Shown: positions 1-8,354 of the stretch, piece by piece
Layout of the letters: each line of letters begins with the position of its first letter
Numbering within the stretch: position 1 is the stretch's first letter
DNA from: DASZYF01 sp035545535
GTDB lineage: Bacteria; Actinomycetota; Actinomycetes; Mycobacteriales; CAJCIY01
Length of the DNA: 26,265 bases
Assembly: GCA_035545535.1 (NCBI GenBank)
Contig: DASZYF010000174.1
Location: 1-26,265, forward strand
Direction: 5' to 3'
Position numbers and translations under genes: made by a program
The notes under the pieces: generated by a model
The model's input: the letters and a program-made list of their open reading frames with translations, nothing else
The model's database searches: none
Told to the model about the DNA's origin: nothing

Positions 1-435
1 CGGGCTGGCGAGGTCGGCCAGCGCGAGGATGACCGCGAGGGCGAACACGCCCTCCACGAGCAGCACCCGCTGGAAGACGCCGGGCTGGAGGTGCCGCACC
101 CGGAGGGCGGCCAGGTAGAGCGAGCGCGGCCCGTCCGGCTCGGCGTCGAGGTCAGGGTCGTCCGCGAGCGCGGGCACCTCCGGGCCGATCTCGACGACGG
201 GGAGCGGCGGCGGGACGACCCCCGCCGGGGGCTCCGCGGCGGGCGGCTCCTCCCACTGCTGCTCCCACATCGGCGGGTGGGCGGGCGCTGCGGCGGTCCA
301 GGTGGCGCCGTCGTCGTCGAGCTCGTCGTCGAGGACCACCGGCACGCGGTAGCCGACCGAGCGCAACGGTCGGTGCCCCTCCGCCGGTGGGGCGGCCGGG
401 CGGCGGCGGGACGGGCGCTTCGTGGGGGTGGTCAT
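1..435 (-). CDS. Hypothetical membrane protein, C-terminus cut by window edge
   Basis: An open minus-strand frame of 145 codons starts at an ATG at 435 and runs off the left edge without a stop. Its start overlaps the holA stop in an ATGA arrangement, which suggests translational coupling and a shared transcript. The visible protein starts with a basic stretch rich in Arg, Pro and Lys. A long Pro/Ala/Glu-rich and acidic, probably disordered region follows (about residues 40-110). Near the edge there is a short amphipathic piece and then a hydrophobic segment (residues about 127-143), probably the first transmembrane helix. I do not recognise the family. In many actinomycetes rpsT lies beside holA, but this is not ribosomal protein S20. 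The call as a gene rests on the coupled start and the uninterrupted frame. Confidence 0.6.
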   Translation of the reverse strand, partial: MTTPTKRPSRRRPAAPPAEGHRPLRSVGYRVPVVLDDELDDDGATWTAAAPAHPPMWEQQWEEPPAAEPPAGVVPPPLPVVEIGPEVPALADDPDLDAEPDGPRSLYLAALRVRHLQPGVFQRVLLVEGVFALAVILALADLASP

Positions 436-1427
436 CGGACGGCCCGGGCGGTGGACCGGGCGTGCGCGATGGCGAGCACGGCCTGCTCGATCGTGTGCCG
501 GTTGCTCGCGCCCTCGCCCTTGAGCATGCGGTCGGCCTCGGCGACTGCTCCGACGGCGGCGGCGACCCCGTCGTCGGTCCAGCCGCGGGCCACGCGCTGG
601 GCCTTCTCGACCTTCCACGGCGGCATGCCGAACCGCTTGGCGAGCGCACCGGACGGGCCGCTCGCCCCGCGGACGAGACCGATGTCGCGCAGGCCCGTCG
701 CCAGCGCGGACAGCATGTAGACCTCGGACTCGCCGTCGTCGAGCGCGTGCCGCAGCAGCGCCAGCGCTCCGGCGACGTCGCCGGCCACCGCGGCGTCGGC
801 GATGGCGAAGCCGCTGGTCTCGGCCCGGCCGCGGTGGTGGGCGGCGACGGTGCGCTCGTCGATGGCGGTGCCGGGCGGGGTGTCGGCGACCAGCTGGGCG
901 ACGGCGGCGGCGAGCTCGCGCAGGTCGGTGCCGACGGCCTCGACGAGGGCGCGCACCGCCCCCGCGGTGCTCTCGCGGCCGGCGGCCCGGATCTCGCCCT
1001 GGACGAACTCGAGCCGCTCACCGGGCTTGCCGATCGGCGCGATGGTGACGACGCGGGCCTTGGCCGCCTTCATCGCGTCGAGCAGGCGCTTGCCCTTCAC
1101 GACGCCGGAGTGGGCGATGACGAGCACGACGTCGGGCGCCGGCTCGGCGGCCGTCTGGTCGATGTAGCCCACCAGCGCTTCGCGGACGTCCTCGGCCAGG
1201 TCCTGGGCGTCGCGGATGACGACGACCCGGTCGCCGCCGAACATCGAGGGTGTCGCGAGGTCGAGCAGCAGGCCGAGCTCGACGGCGTCGCCCGCGAGCT
1301 CGCGCACGTCCGCGTCGGCGTCGCGTGCCCGGGCCGCCGCGACGATGCGGCGCACCTCACGGGCGACGAGCAGCTCCTCCGGGCCGACGACGAGCGTCAG
1401 CGGCACCAGGAGCTCGGCGTCGGACAT
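432..1427 (-). CDS. holA: DNA polymerase III subunit delta
   Basis: The 331-residue product is of usual length for HolA, the clamp-loader subunit that opens the beta sliding clamp during chromosome replication. The N-terminal part carries the typical strand-rich start (LTLVVGPEELLVAREV), then a VVVIRDAQDL strand and a VLVIAHSG strand of the AAA+-like fold. The C-terminal half is the helical collar, with the family pattern VYMLSALATGLRDIGLVR. I chose the ATG at 1427 because the conserved domain begins a few residues later. A longer GTG start at 1487 would overlap comEC and add a non-conserved leader. The gene lies 52 bases after comEC on the same strand, the usual actinobacterial order comEA-comEC-holA, and is probably cotranscribed with them. 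Confidence 0.93.
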   Translation of the reverse strand: MSDAELLVPLTLVVGPEELLVAREVRRIVAAARARDADADVRELAGDAVELGLLLDLATPSMFGGDRVVVIRDAQDLAEDVREALVGYIDQTAAEPAPDVVLVIAHSGVVKGKRLLDAMKAAKARVVTIAPIGKPGERLEFVQGEIRAAGRESTAGAVRALVEAVGTDLRELAAAVAQLVADTPPGTAIDERTVAAHHRGRAETSGFAIADAAVAGDVAGALALLRHALDDGESEVYMLSALATGLRDIGLVRGASGPSGALAKRFGMPPWKVEKAQRVARGWTDDGVAAAVGAVAEADRMLKGEGASNRHTIEQAVLAIAHARSTARAVR

Positions 1428-1479
1428 CAGGGCAGCATCGCACGCCGCCCCGACGCTCTCCCGCCGACGCACAGGCCGT

Positions 1480-2970
1480 TCAGGCACGTCGCCGCCGCCG
1501 GGCGACGACGACCGCGCCGGTGACCGCAGCGGTGACAGCGGCGAGGAGCAGGACGCCGGGCGCGCCGCTCGGCCAGCCCAGGGTGGCGCCGGGCACGCGG
1601 GCCACCAGGTGCGCGACGCGCACCATCCACCAGCACGCCGGCTCGGCGATCCACGCGGCGCCGTGGGCGAGCGGCAGGCACCACGGTGCCGTGACCGCCG
1701 CGATCAGACCGGCGACGGTCGCCCACGCGACCACCGGCACCGCGAGCATGTTCGCGGGCACCGCCATCGGGCTCACTCCCGCGGCCATGAGGACGAGCAC
1801 GGGCGTGCACGCGGTCTGGGCCGCCGCCGGGATCGCCATCGCGTCGGCCATCGCGGCGCCCCAGCCGCGCCGGCGCAAGGCGCCCGCCCATCGCGGCGCG
1901 AGCAGCATGAGGCCGAGGCACGCGCACACCGACAGCGCGAACCCGGGGGCCCGCGCGAGGTCGGGATCGGCGAGGAGCAGCACGAGCACCGCGAACGCGA
2001 GCACCGGCAGCGCGGGCCGGTCGCGGCCGAGCACGCGCCCCGCGAGGACGAGCAGGCCCATGGCAGCGGCCCGCAGGACCGAGGGCGACGGCCGGGCCAG
2101 CACCACGAACGCGAGCAGCGCCCCGGCGGCGATGAGCGCCGACGGCCGCGGCGCGATGCGCAGCAGGCGGGTCAGCGCGAGCACGGCGGCGAGGACGGCG
2201 ACGCAGTTCTCACCGCTCACCGCCACGAGGTGCGTCATCCCGGTGCGCCGGAAGTCGTCGGACACGTCGCGTGGCAGGGCGCTGACGTCGCCGTCGACGA
2301 GACCCGGGAGCAGGCCCGCCTCCGCGGTCGGCAACGGCCGGGCCGCGGCGCGCAGTCCGGCCCGGGCGGAGCCGGCGATGCGGCCGAGCTGCGTGGGCGG
2401 GCCGACGGACAGCGGCGGCCCGCGGGCGAGCACGACGGCGCTGATCACGTCGCGGGGGTCCGGCGCCTTCAGCCGCGCGGCAAGCCGCACCCGCTGGCCG
2501 GGCAGGAGCGTCGGCCAGCCGCTCGTCGGCAGCAGCAGCAAGACGGGCTGGCGCAGGCGCCAGGTCTCCCCACGGGACTCGAGCAAGACCGCGCGCCCGG
2601 TCGCGACGAAGGACTTGCCGGTGCTCGAGAGGTGCGGGTCCGATGTCAGCACGACGTCGGCGGTGACCGTCGCACCCGCGCGTGCGCGGCCGGGCAGGAC
2701 GCCCGCGTCACGCGCGGCCAGGCGACCGCCTTCGCTGATCAGCCCGCCGATGGCGGACAGGCCGGCGACGGCGACGAGGAGCGCGAGCGCGGGCCACCGA
2801 TGGCGATGCACCAGGGCGCCCACGATGAGCACGGCGGTACCGGCGGCGATCGCGATGCATCCGTGGACGCCGACGAACGGGGCGACGACCGCGCCCGCCC
2901 AGGTGCCGGCGGCGGGCACGACGAGGCGCAGGTCGGCCTTGGGCGCCTCGTCCGTCAGGTCGACGATCAT
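1480..2970 (-). CDS. comEC: ComEC/Rec2-family competence membrane protein, short form
   Basis: This 496-residue polytopic membrane protein has the ComEC organisation: N-terminal membrane helices (about residues 20-85), a small soluble DUF4131-like beta domain (about 85-200), then the competence helical domain. That domain carries the family signature around MTHLVAVSGENCVAV, followed by many hydrophobic helices, and ends in an Arg-rich tail. ComEC forms the channel through which single-stranded DNA enters the cytoplasm. Full-length ComEC proteins also have a C-terminal metallo-beta-lactamase domain, which is absent here because the frame stops directly after the last helix. Similar short forms occur in mycobacteria, so this may be a normal actinobacterial variant rather than a truncation. 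It lies 85 bases downstream of comEA on the same strand. The ATG at 2970 is the first good start. Confidence 0.88.
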   Translation of the reverse strand: MIVDLTDEAPKADLRLVVPAAGTWAGAVVAPFVGVHGCIAIAAGTAVLIVGALVHRHRWPALALLVAVAGLSAIGGLISEGGRLAARDAGVLPGRARAGATVTADVVLTSDPHLSSTGKSFVATGRAVLLESRGETWRLRQPVLLLLPTSGWPTLLPGQRVRLAARLKAPDPRDVISAVVLARGPPLSVGPPTQLGRIAGSARAGLRAAARPLPTAEAGLLPGLVDGDVSALPRDVSDDFRRTGMTHLVAVSGENCVAVLAAVLALTRLLRIAPRPSALIAAGALLAFVVLARPSPSVLRAAAMGLLVLAGRVLGRDRPALPVLAFAVLVLLLADPDLARAPGFALSVCACLGLMLLAPRWAGALRRRGWGAAMADAMAIPAAAQTACTPVLVLMAAGVSPMAVPANMLAVPVVAWATVAGLIAAVTAPWCLPLAHGAAWIAEPACWWMVRVAHLVARVPGATLGWPSGAPGVLLLAAVTAAVTGAVVVARRRRRA

Positions 2971-3055
2971 CCGGTCCGCCCGGGGTGGGCGGACCGACGA
3001 CCGGTCGGGGCGCCCGGGTGCGCGGGCCTGGTTGCCGGTCCTCCCGCGGCGCGGG

Positions 3056-3856
3056 TCATCCGACGGTCACCAGCGGGAGCAGGGCTTCGCCGCGCGAGCC
3101 GCCGAGGCCGGAGACGAGCTTCAGCTGGCTGGTGCTGGTGAACCCTCCGTGCTCGTCGCGGTAGGCGATGATCCGCGCGGCCAGTGCCGGCCCGATCCCG
3201 GGCAGCGCATCGAGCTGGTCGGCGGTCGCCGTGTTGAGGTCGACCGGCCCCGGCGCTGCGCTCGCGGCTCCGGCGCCGGCGGGCGCGACGGCACCGGGCA
3301 GGCCGACGCGGATCTGCTCGCCGTCGACGAGCTTGCGCGCCCGGTCGAGGTCGGTGATGTCGACGCCGGGCAGCGCTCCCCCGACGGCGGCCAACGCATC
3401 GAGCACGCGCGCTCCGGCCGGGAGGTGCACGACCCCCGGGCGGCGCACGCGGCCGACGACGTCGACGACCACGTCCCCGGCGACGGCGGGCGCGGCCGCG
3501 GGAGCGCTCCTCGCCGACGCCGCGACGGGATCACCCGGGAACGGCTCGTCGGCCGCGACCCGCTGACCACCGGACCGGAACGCGAGGAAGCCCGCGACCA
3601 CGACGGCCACGACGACGAGCACGCCGAGGCCGGCGAGGGCGCGCGGCGGCGGTGCGGTGCGCAGCGCCGCCGGCAACCGGTCGGCGAGCAGCGCGGCGAT
3701 GGGCGGCGGCTCGGTGCGGTGCCGCGGGCCCGCATCCATCACCTCGCGTGGCGGCGCGGGCACGCCGGCGATCGTGAAGACCCGCGCTCGTGCGGTCTCC
3801 TCGACGTCGTCCGGCAGCGATCGACCCACGCCGACGACCCTGCGGCCCGCCGCCAC
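3056..3856 (-). CDS. comEA: ComEA-family helix-hairpin-helix DNA-binding protein
   Basis: The 266-residue protein has a cytoplasmic Pro/Arg-rich N-terminus and one transmembrane helix (about residues 75-93, GVLVVVAVVVAGFLAF). A SLBB-type domain follows (about 127-180, with VDVVGRVRRPGVVHLPAG), and then a C-terminal helix-hairpin-helix domain (about 200-262, with DLNTATADQLDALPGIGP). This is the standard ComEA layout: a membrane-anchored receptor that binds double-stranded DNA outside the membrane and passes it to ComEC. The GTG at 3856 gives the longest sensible protein; an ATG at 3739 would also keep the membrane helix. Together with comEC it suggests at least a remnant DNA-uptake system. 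Transformation proteins such as a pilus are not in this window. Confidence 0.88.
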   Translation of the reverse strand: MAAGRRVVGVGRSLPDDVEETARARVFTIAGVPAPPREVMDAGPRHRTEPPPIAALLADRLPAALRTAPPPRALAGLGVLVVVAVVVAGFLAFRSGGQRVAADEPFPGDPVAASARSAPAAAPAVAGDVVVDVVGRVRRPGVVHLPAGARVLDALAAVGGALPGVDITDLDRARKLVDGEQIRVGLPGAVAPAGAGAASAAPGPVDLNTATADQLDALPGIGPALAARIIAYRDEHGGFTSTSQLKLVSGLGGSRGEALLPLVTVG

Positions 3857-3906
3857 CGAGCGCGGCTACCGGCCCCCGCGCCTGTGGACGTCGGCGTTCA
3901 GTGCAG

Positions 3907-4839
3907 TCAGAGGCGGTGGACGGCGACGCCGACGACGCCGGGACCCACGTGGGCACCGACGACCGCGCCGAGCTCGCTCACGGCCGAGCCGAGGACGCGA
4001 CGGCCGAGGCGGCGCTGCAACCGGCTGGCCAGCTCCTCGGCCCGCTCGGGAGCGGCGAGGTGCTGCACGGCGAACTGCACCGCGCCCGAGCCGGACCGCT
4101 CGACGGCGACGTCCTCGAGGCGGGCGAGCGCCTTCGCGGCGCCGCGCTGCCGGTCGAGCGGCTCGATGTGGCCCTCGTAGACGTGGAGCAGCGGCTTGAT
4201 GGACAGCGCGGTGCCGATGAGCGCCTGCGCGCCACCGATGCGGCCGCCGCGGCGGAGGTGCTCGAGCGTGTCGACGTAGAGCATCGTGTCGGTGCGGCGC
4301 ACCGCGTCGTCGGCGGCGCGGGCGACGGCCGGTGCCGGGTAGCCCTCGGCCGCGGCGCGCGCGGCGGTGAGGACGGCGAAGCCGAGGCCCATGGCCGTGG
4401 ACCGACCGTCGACGACGATGCAGCGCACGCCGGTCTGCTCGAGCATCGCGGCCGCCTCGCGGGCGTTCGCGTAGGTCTCGGAGAGCTGGCCGGACAGGGT
4501 GACGGCGACGATGTCGTAGGGCTGCTGGGCCCGGCCGAGGCCGGAGGCGGCGGTGAAGGCCGACGTGAACGCGGCCGCGGTGGGCGGCGAGGTCGAGACC
4601 GCGGCGCGCGCGTCCATGGCGCGGGCGACGTCGCTCGGGAGCACGTCGAGACCCTCGAGGCCGACGCGGGAGCCGATGTGGACGGTCAGCGGGACGGTCG
4701 TGATGCCGAGCTGCTCGGCGAGCCCCTCGGGCAGGCCGCAGGTCGAGTCGGTGACCACGACCACCCGTCGGGTCGGCGTCGGCGCGGCCGGCTCCGCGGC
4801 CTGGGCCTGGGCAGGCACGCCGGACGGGTGCGTCGCCAT
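3907..4839 (-). CDS. DegV family fatty-acid-binding protein
   Basis: The 310-residue product contains the DegV hallmark VVVTDSTCGLPEGLAEQLGI near residue 30. Further DegV blocks are VSTSPPTAAAF, the strand DIVAVTLSGQLSETY, the mid-protein LRRGGRIGGAQALIG, and SIKPLLHVYEGHIEPLDRQRG. DegV proteins bind a fatty acid in the cleft between two domains; in Gram-positive bacteria the related FakB proteins hand the fatty acid to the kinase FakA. No FakA kinase is visible here. I chose the ATG at 4839, which leaves a 30-residue Ala/Pro-rich extension before the conserved start. A later GTG in the VVVV run cannot be excluded. The gene is divergent from the CPBP gene and lies upstream of comEA in the conserved block. 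Confidence 0.9.
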   Translation of the reverse strand: MATHPSGVPAQAQAAEPAAPTPTRRVVVVTDSTCGLPEGLAEQLGITTVPLTVHIGSRVGLEGLDVLPSDVARAMDARAAVSTSPPTAAAFTSAFTAASGLGRAQQPYDIVAVTLSGQLSETYANAREAAAMLEQTGVRCIVVDGRSTAMGLGFAVLTAARAAAEGYPAPAVARAADDAVRRTDTMLYVDTLEHLRRGGRIGGAQALIGTALSIKPLLHVYEGHIEPLDRQRGAAKALARLEDVAVERSGSGAVQFAVQHLAAPERAEELASRLQRRLGRRVLGSAVSELGAVVGAHVGPGVVGVAVHRL

Positions 4840-4939
4840 CTGCGTCACGCTGGAGGTGTCGGCAGATCGGAGGACTTCCTGGAGCCTCTGACTGCTCCGA
4901 ACGGGCGACCCGTGACCGGCCTCACCGGCCCACAGGCGC
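4840..4939. promoter_or_regulatory. Divergent intergenic region between degV and CPBP gene
   Basis: These 100 bases separate two divergently transcribed genes and must contain both promoters unless transcription starts inside a gene. A GTGA-6-TCAC inverted element with a CCGGCC centre lies at 4912-4925, and a GGAG-10-CTCC dyad lies in the middle of the interval. No convincing -35/-10 pair is visible on either strand. The call is positional. Confidence 0.4.
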
Positions 4940-5737
4940 GTGGACCACGATGAGGGGGTGACGACCCCGGTGCGCGGCCGCCTGCCGGCCCGCCCGGTCC
5001 TCCTCGCCGAGGTGGGTCTCGTCATGGTGCTGACGCTCCTGCAGAGCGCGGTCTTCGCGCTCCTGGACATCGTCCGGGACCTGCTGCAGACGAAGCAGCT
5101 GTCCAACCTCGCGACCGCGCCGATCGTGGGCAGCAACTACCCCGGCCACCCCTGGCTGGACCTCCTGTCGCAGCTCGTCTACTACGCCTTCGCGGTCACG
5201 CCGGTCTGGCTGGTCATCCACCTCGCCCACCGCGACGGCGAGACCGCCGGCGATCTCGGGCTCGCCCGGGCGGACGACCGGCTGGACGTCCTGCGCGGGG
5301 CGGGCGTCGCGGCCGTCGTCGGCGGCGCCGGCCTCGGGATCTACCTCATCGCGCACGCCGTGAACGCGTCGCTCACGGTGGTGCCCGAGGACCTGCCGGG
5401 CGTCTGGTGGCGCATCCCGGTGCTCCTCATCTCCGCGCTGCACAGCGGGCTCGTCGAGGAGATCGTGATGATCGGCTGGCTGCTGCGCCGGCTCGGGCAG
5501 CTGGGCTGGACCTGGCCGAAGGCGGTCGCCCTCTCGGCCGTCATCCGCGGCGGCTACCACCTGTACCAGGGGTTCGGCGCGTTCCTCGGCAACGCCGTGA
5601 TGGGCGTGATCTTCGCGTTCCTCTGGCGGCGCTGGAACCACCGCGTGTGGCCGCTCGTGATCGCGCACTTCCTCATGGACGCGGTCGCGTACGTCGGCTA
5701 CGCCGAGCTGCACGGCCACGTGAGCTGGCTGCCCTGA
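4940..5737 (+). CDS. CPBP family intramembrane glutamic endopeptidase
   Basis: The 265-residue protein has about seven hydrophobic segments and the three CPBP (CAAX protease and bacteriocin-processing, Abi) motifs. These are a di-glutamate (LVEEIVMIG, E173-E174), a motif-2 histidine (GGYHLYQG, H207) and a final HFLMD motif (H243, D247). The family cleaves within or near the membrane. Its members include Rce1-like proteases and bacteriocin self-immunity proteins, but the substrate of this one is unknown. The canonical EExxxR arginine is not present after the glutamate pair, and the phenylalanine of the FxxxH motif is replaced by Arg. I took the GTG at 4940; a GTG at 4958 would shorten the product by six residues. 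It converges on leuS with only ten bases between the stops, with no visible terminator. Confidence 0.85.
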   Translation: MDHDEGVTTPVRGRLPARPVLLAEVGLVMVLTLLQSAVFALLDIVRDLLQTKQLSNLATAPIVGSNYPGHPWLDLLSQLVYYAFAVTPVWLVIHLAHRDGETAGDLGLARADDRLDVLRGAGVAAVVGGAGLGIYLIAHAVNASLTVVPEDLPGVWWRIPVLLISALHSGLVEEIVMIGWLLRRLGQLGWTWPKAVALSAVIRGGYHLYQGFGAFLGNAVMGVIFAFLWRRWNHRVWPLVIAHFLMDAVAYVGYAELHGHVSWLP

Positions 5738-5747
5738 GGCGACGCGC

Positions 5748-8243
5748 TCAGCTCGCGACGATGTTGACGATCTTCGGCGGGCGCGCGATGACCTTCTTCA
5801 CCTCGAGCCCTTCGAGCGAGCGCGCCACGTGCTCGTCGGCCAGGGCGAGCTTCACCAGCTCGTCCTCGGTGATGCCGGCGGCGACGGTCAGCACCGCACG
5901 CTTCTTGCCGCCCACCTGCACGACGCACTCGACCGTGTCGGCGACCAGCAGCGCCGGATCGGCCGTCGGCCACCGCGAGTCGTGCACGCTGTCGCCGCCG
6001 TCGACGTCGTGGCCCAGCCGGGCCCACATGTCCTCGGCGGTGTAGGGCGCGTACGCGGCCAGCATCGTCGCCAGGGAGTGCGCGACCTCCCGGCATGCGT
6101 CACCGTCGACCCCGGCGTCGAGCGCCTTGCGCAGCGAGTTGGTCAGCTCCATGAAGCGGGCGATGGCGACGTTGAAGCGGAAGCCCTCGGTGAGCCGCGT
6201 GACCTCGTCGATCGCGACGGCGCAGTCACGGCGCAGGGACGATGCATCCGCAGTGCCGCTCGCGGTCGCGGCATCGCCGGCGGCCCGCCACATGCGCGCG
6301 AGCTGCTTGCCGACACCGGTGGGCGACATGTCGGCCCAGTCGACGTCGTCCTCGGGTGGGCCGGCGAACAGCAGCACCAGGCGGATCGCGTCGACGCCGT
6401 GGATGCCGAGCTGCTCCTGCAGGTCGACGCCGTTGCCCAGGGACTTGCTCATCGCCTTGCCCTGGTTGATGACCATGCCCTGGTTCAGCAACGCGCTGAA
6501 CGGCTCGGTGAAAGTCACCATGCCCATGTCGAACAGGACCTTGGTGAAGAAGCGCGAGTAGAGCAGGTGCAGGATCGCGTGCTCGACGCCGCCGACGTAC
6601 TGCGCCACCGGCATCCACTCCGCGACGGCATCCACGTCGAACGGGCCGTCGGTGAACTCCGGCGAGCAGTAGCGGAAGTAGTACCAGCTCGAGTCGACGA
6701 ACGTGTCCATCGTGTCGGTGTCGCGCGTGGCCGGGCCGCCGCACGTCGGGCACGTCGTGTTGACCCACTCGGCAGCGCCGGCGAGCGGCGATTCTCCCTG
6801 TGCCCCACCGTGTCCGGGGAGCAACTGCTCCCCCGCCAGCGGTGGCAGCTCGACCGGCAGCTGGTCGTCGGGCACCGCGACGATGCCGTGCGTCGGGCAG
6901 TGCACGACGGGGATCGGGCAGCCCCAGTAGCGCTGGCGCGACAGCAGCCAGTCGCGCAGGCGGTAGGTGATGGCCGCGCTGCCCAGGCTGTCCTTCTCCA
7001 GCTGCGCGATGACGGCCTGGATGGCCTCGGCCTTGCGCAGGCCGTCCAGCGGACCGCTGTTGACCAGCACGCCGTCGCCGGGCGTGGCCACGCCGGTCTC
7101 GGCCGGGTCGGCCTCGTCGGTCTGCACGACGACGCGCACCGGCAGGCCGAACTCCCGCGCGAAGTCGAGGTCGCGCTGGTCGTGCGCGGGCACGGCCATG
7201 ATGGCGCCGGTGCCGTACTCGGCCAGCACGTAGTCGCTGGCCCACACCGGCATCCGCTCGCCGTTGACCGGGTTGATGGCGACCACGCCCAGGTCGACGC
7301 CGGTCTTCGGACGGTCGGTCGACTCACGCTCGATGGTCGTCAGCGCGCGCACCTTCTCGCGGTACGCCTCGAGCTCGGCCCGCTTCTCCGGCGCGCACAG
7401 CTCTTCGGCCAGCGGAGCGTCGGCCGCGACGACGAAGAACGTCGCGCCGTACAGCGTGTCGGGCCGCGTGGTGAACACCGTGACGGTGCGCGCGGTCGCG
7501 AGATGGCTGCCCTCGACGCGGAAGTCGACGTGCGCACCGGTGGAGCGGCCGATCCAGTTGCGCTGCATGGCGAGCACGCGGTCGGGCCAGTGGCCCTCGA
7601 TCAGCGCCATGTCGTCGAGCAAGCGGTCGGCGTACTCGGTGATCTTGAAGAACCACTGCGTCAAGTCGCGCTTCGTCACGGCGGTGCCGCAGCGCTCGCA
7701 GTGCCCGTTCACGACCTGCTCGTTGGCGAGGACGGTGTGGTCCTTCGGGCACCAGTTGACCGGTGAGGACTTGCGGTAGGCCAGGCCGCGCTCGAAGAAG
7801 CGCAGGAACAGCCACTGCGTCCACCGGTAGTACTCGGGGTCCGACGTGTGCAGCCGCCGCGACCAGTCGAAGGAGACCCCCAGCTTCTTGAAGCCCTCGA
7901 CCTGGGTGTCGACGTTGGCGTAGGTCCAGTCCCGCGGGTTCAGCCCGCGCTGGATGGCCGCGTTCTCCGCGGGCAGGCCGAAGCTGTCCCAGCCGATGGG
8001 GTGCATGACGTCGTGGCCGCGCAGCTTCCAGTAGCGCGCGACGACGTCGCCGATGGAGAAGGCCTCCGCGTGACCCATGTGCAGGTCGCCCGAGGGGTAG
8101 GGGAACATGTCGAGCACGTAGGCCTTGGGCGCGCCCGCACGCCGGCCGGTCCGGTCGAGGTCGAGCCGCTCCCAGACCGCTCGCCAGCGCTGCTCGGCAG
8201 CGTGCGGGTCGTAGGTCGCGGGTTCCTGCTCGGCGGTGCTCAT
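5748..8243 (-). CDS. leuS: Leucyl-tRNA synthetase
   Basis: The 831-residue class I synthetase charges tRNA-Leu with leucine. The class I HIGH motif appears as HMGH (residues 55-58). The KMSKS loop appears as AMSKS (597-601), so its first lysine is Ala. A zinc-binding Cys cluster is seen in CPKDH...CERCG (about residues 180-205), and a second CPTCG lies ahead of the conserved DTFVDSSWYYFRY. The CP1 editing domain lies between the two halves of the catalytic domain, and the C-terminal anticodon-binding region ends with KKVIARPPKIVNIV. I chose the ATG at 8243, which has an AAGGGG purine run just upstream (8246-8251). Upstream of it lies the hairpin that ends the protease transcript, so leuS is probably transcribed from its own promoter, perhaps using the TAGGGT at 8287-8292. 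Confidence 0.98.
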   Translation of the reverse strand: MSTAEQEPATYDPHAAEQRWRAVWERLDLDRTGRRAGAPKAYVLDMFPYPSGDLHMGHAEAFSIGDVVARYWKLRGHDVMHPIGWDSFGLPAENAAIQRGLNPRDWTYANVDTQVEGFKKLGVSFDWSRRLHTSDPEYYRWTQWLFLRFFERGLAYRKSSPVNWCPKDHTVLANEQVVNGHCERCGTAVTKRDLTQWFFKITEYADRLLDDMALIEGHWPDRVLAMQRNWIGRSTGAHVDFRVEGSHLATARTVTVFTTRPDTLYGATFFVVAADAPLAEELCAPEKRAELEAYREKVRALTTIERESTDRPKTGVDLGVVAINPVNGERMPVWASDYVLAEYGTGAIMAVPAHDQRDLDFAREFGLPVRVVVQTDEADPAETGVATPGDGVLVNSGPLDGLRKAEAIQAVIAQLEKDSLGSAAITYRLRDWLLSRQRYWGCPIPVVHCPTHGIVAVPDDQLPVELPPLAGEQLLPGHGGAQGESPLAGAAEWVNTTCPTCGGPATRDTDTMDTFVDSSWYYFRYCSPEFTDGPFDVDAVAEWMPVAQYVGGVEHAILHLLYSRFFTKVLFDMGMVTFTEPFSALLNQGMVINQGKAMSKSLGNGVDLQEQLGIHGVDAIRLVLLFAGPPEDDVDWADMSPTGVGKQLARMWRAAGDAATASGTADASSLRRDCAVAIDEVTRLTEGFRFNVAIARFMELTNSLRKALDAGVDGDACREVAHSLATMLAAYAPYTAEDMWARLGHDVDGGDSVHDSRWPTADPALLVADTVECVVQVGGKKRAVLTVAAGITEDELVKLALADEHVARSLEGLEVKKVIARPPKIVNIVAS

Positions 8244-8304
8244 GGCCCCTTCGTTCACGCGGTCGGGTCGTGGATGTGCCCCACACACCCTAGGCAGCAC
8301 GGGT

Positions 8305-8336
8305 CGGGCCCGCCCCCCGGTTGGGGGGCGGGCCCG
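8305..8336 (-). terminator. Perfect GC-rich hairpin, probable terminator of the protease gene
   Basis: A perfect 14-bp inverted repeat (8305-8318 and 8323-8336) with a GGTT loop lies 18 bases beyond the stop of the S8 protease. All bases of the stem are G or C. There is no T-run after it on the minus strand, so it is a tail-less hairpin of the kind often reported in actinomycetes. It separates the protease from leuS. Confidence 0.8.
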
Positions 8337-8354
8337 TCCGCGTGGCGGTTGCCG

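Noticed and set aside
1216..4180. Long plus-strand frames (641 and 976 codons) opposite comEC, comEA and degV
   Set aside because: They are Arg/Ala/Pro-rich low-complexity translations typical of the antisense of GC-rich genes, and the minus-strand genes are clearly recognisable.
5829..7766. 645-codon plus-strand frame opposite leuS
   Set aside because: leuS is unambiguous on the minus strand; the antisense frame has no domain and a composition set by codon bias.
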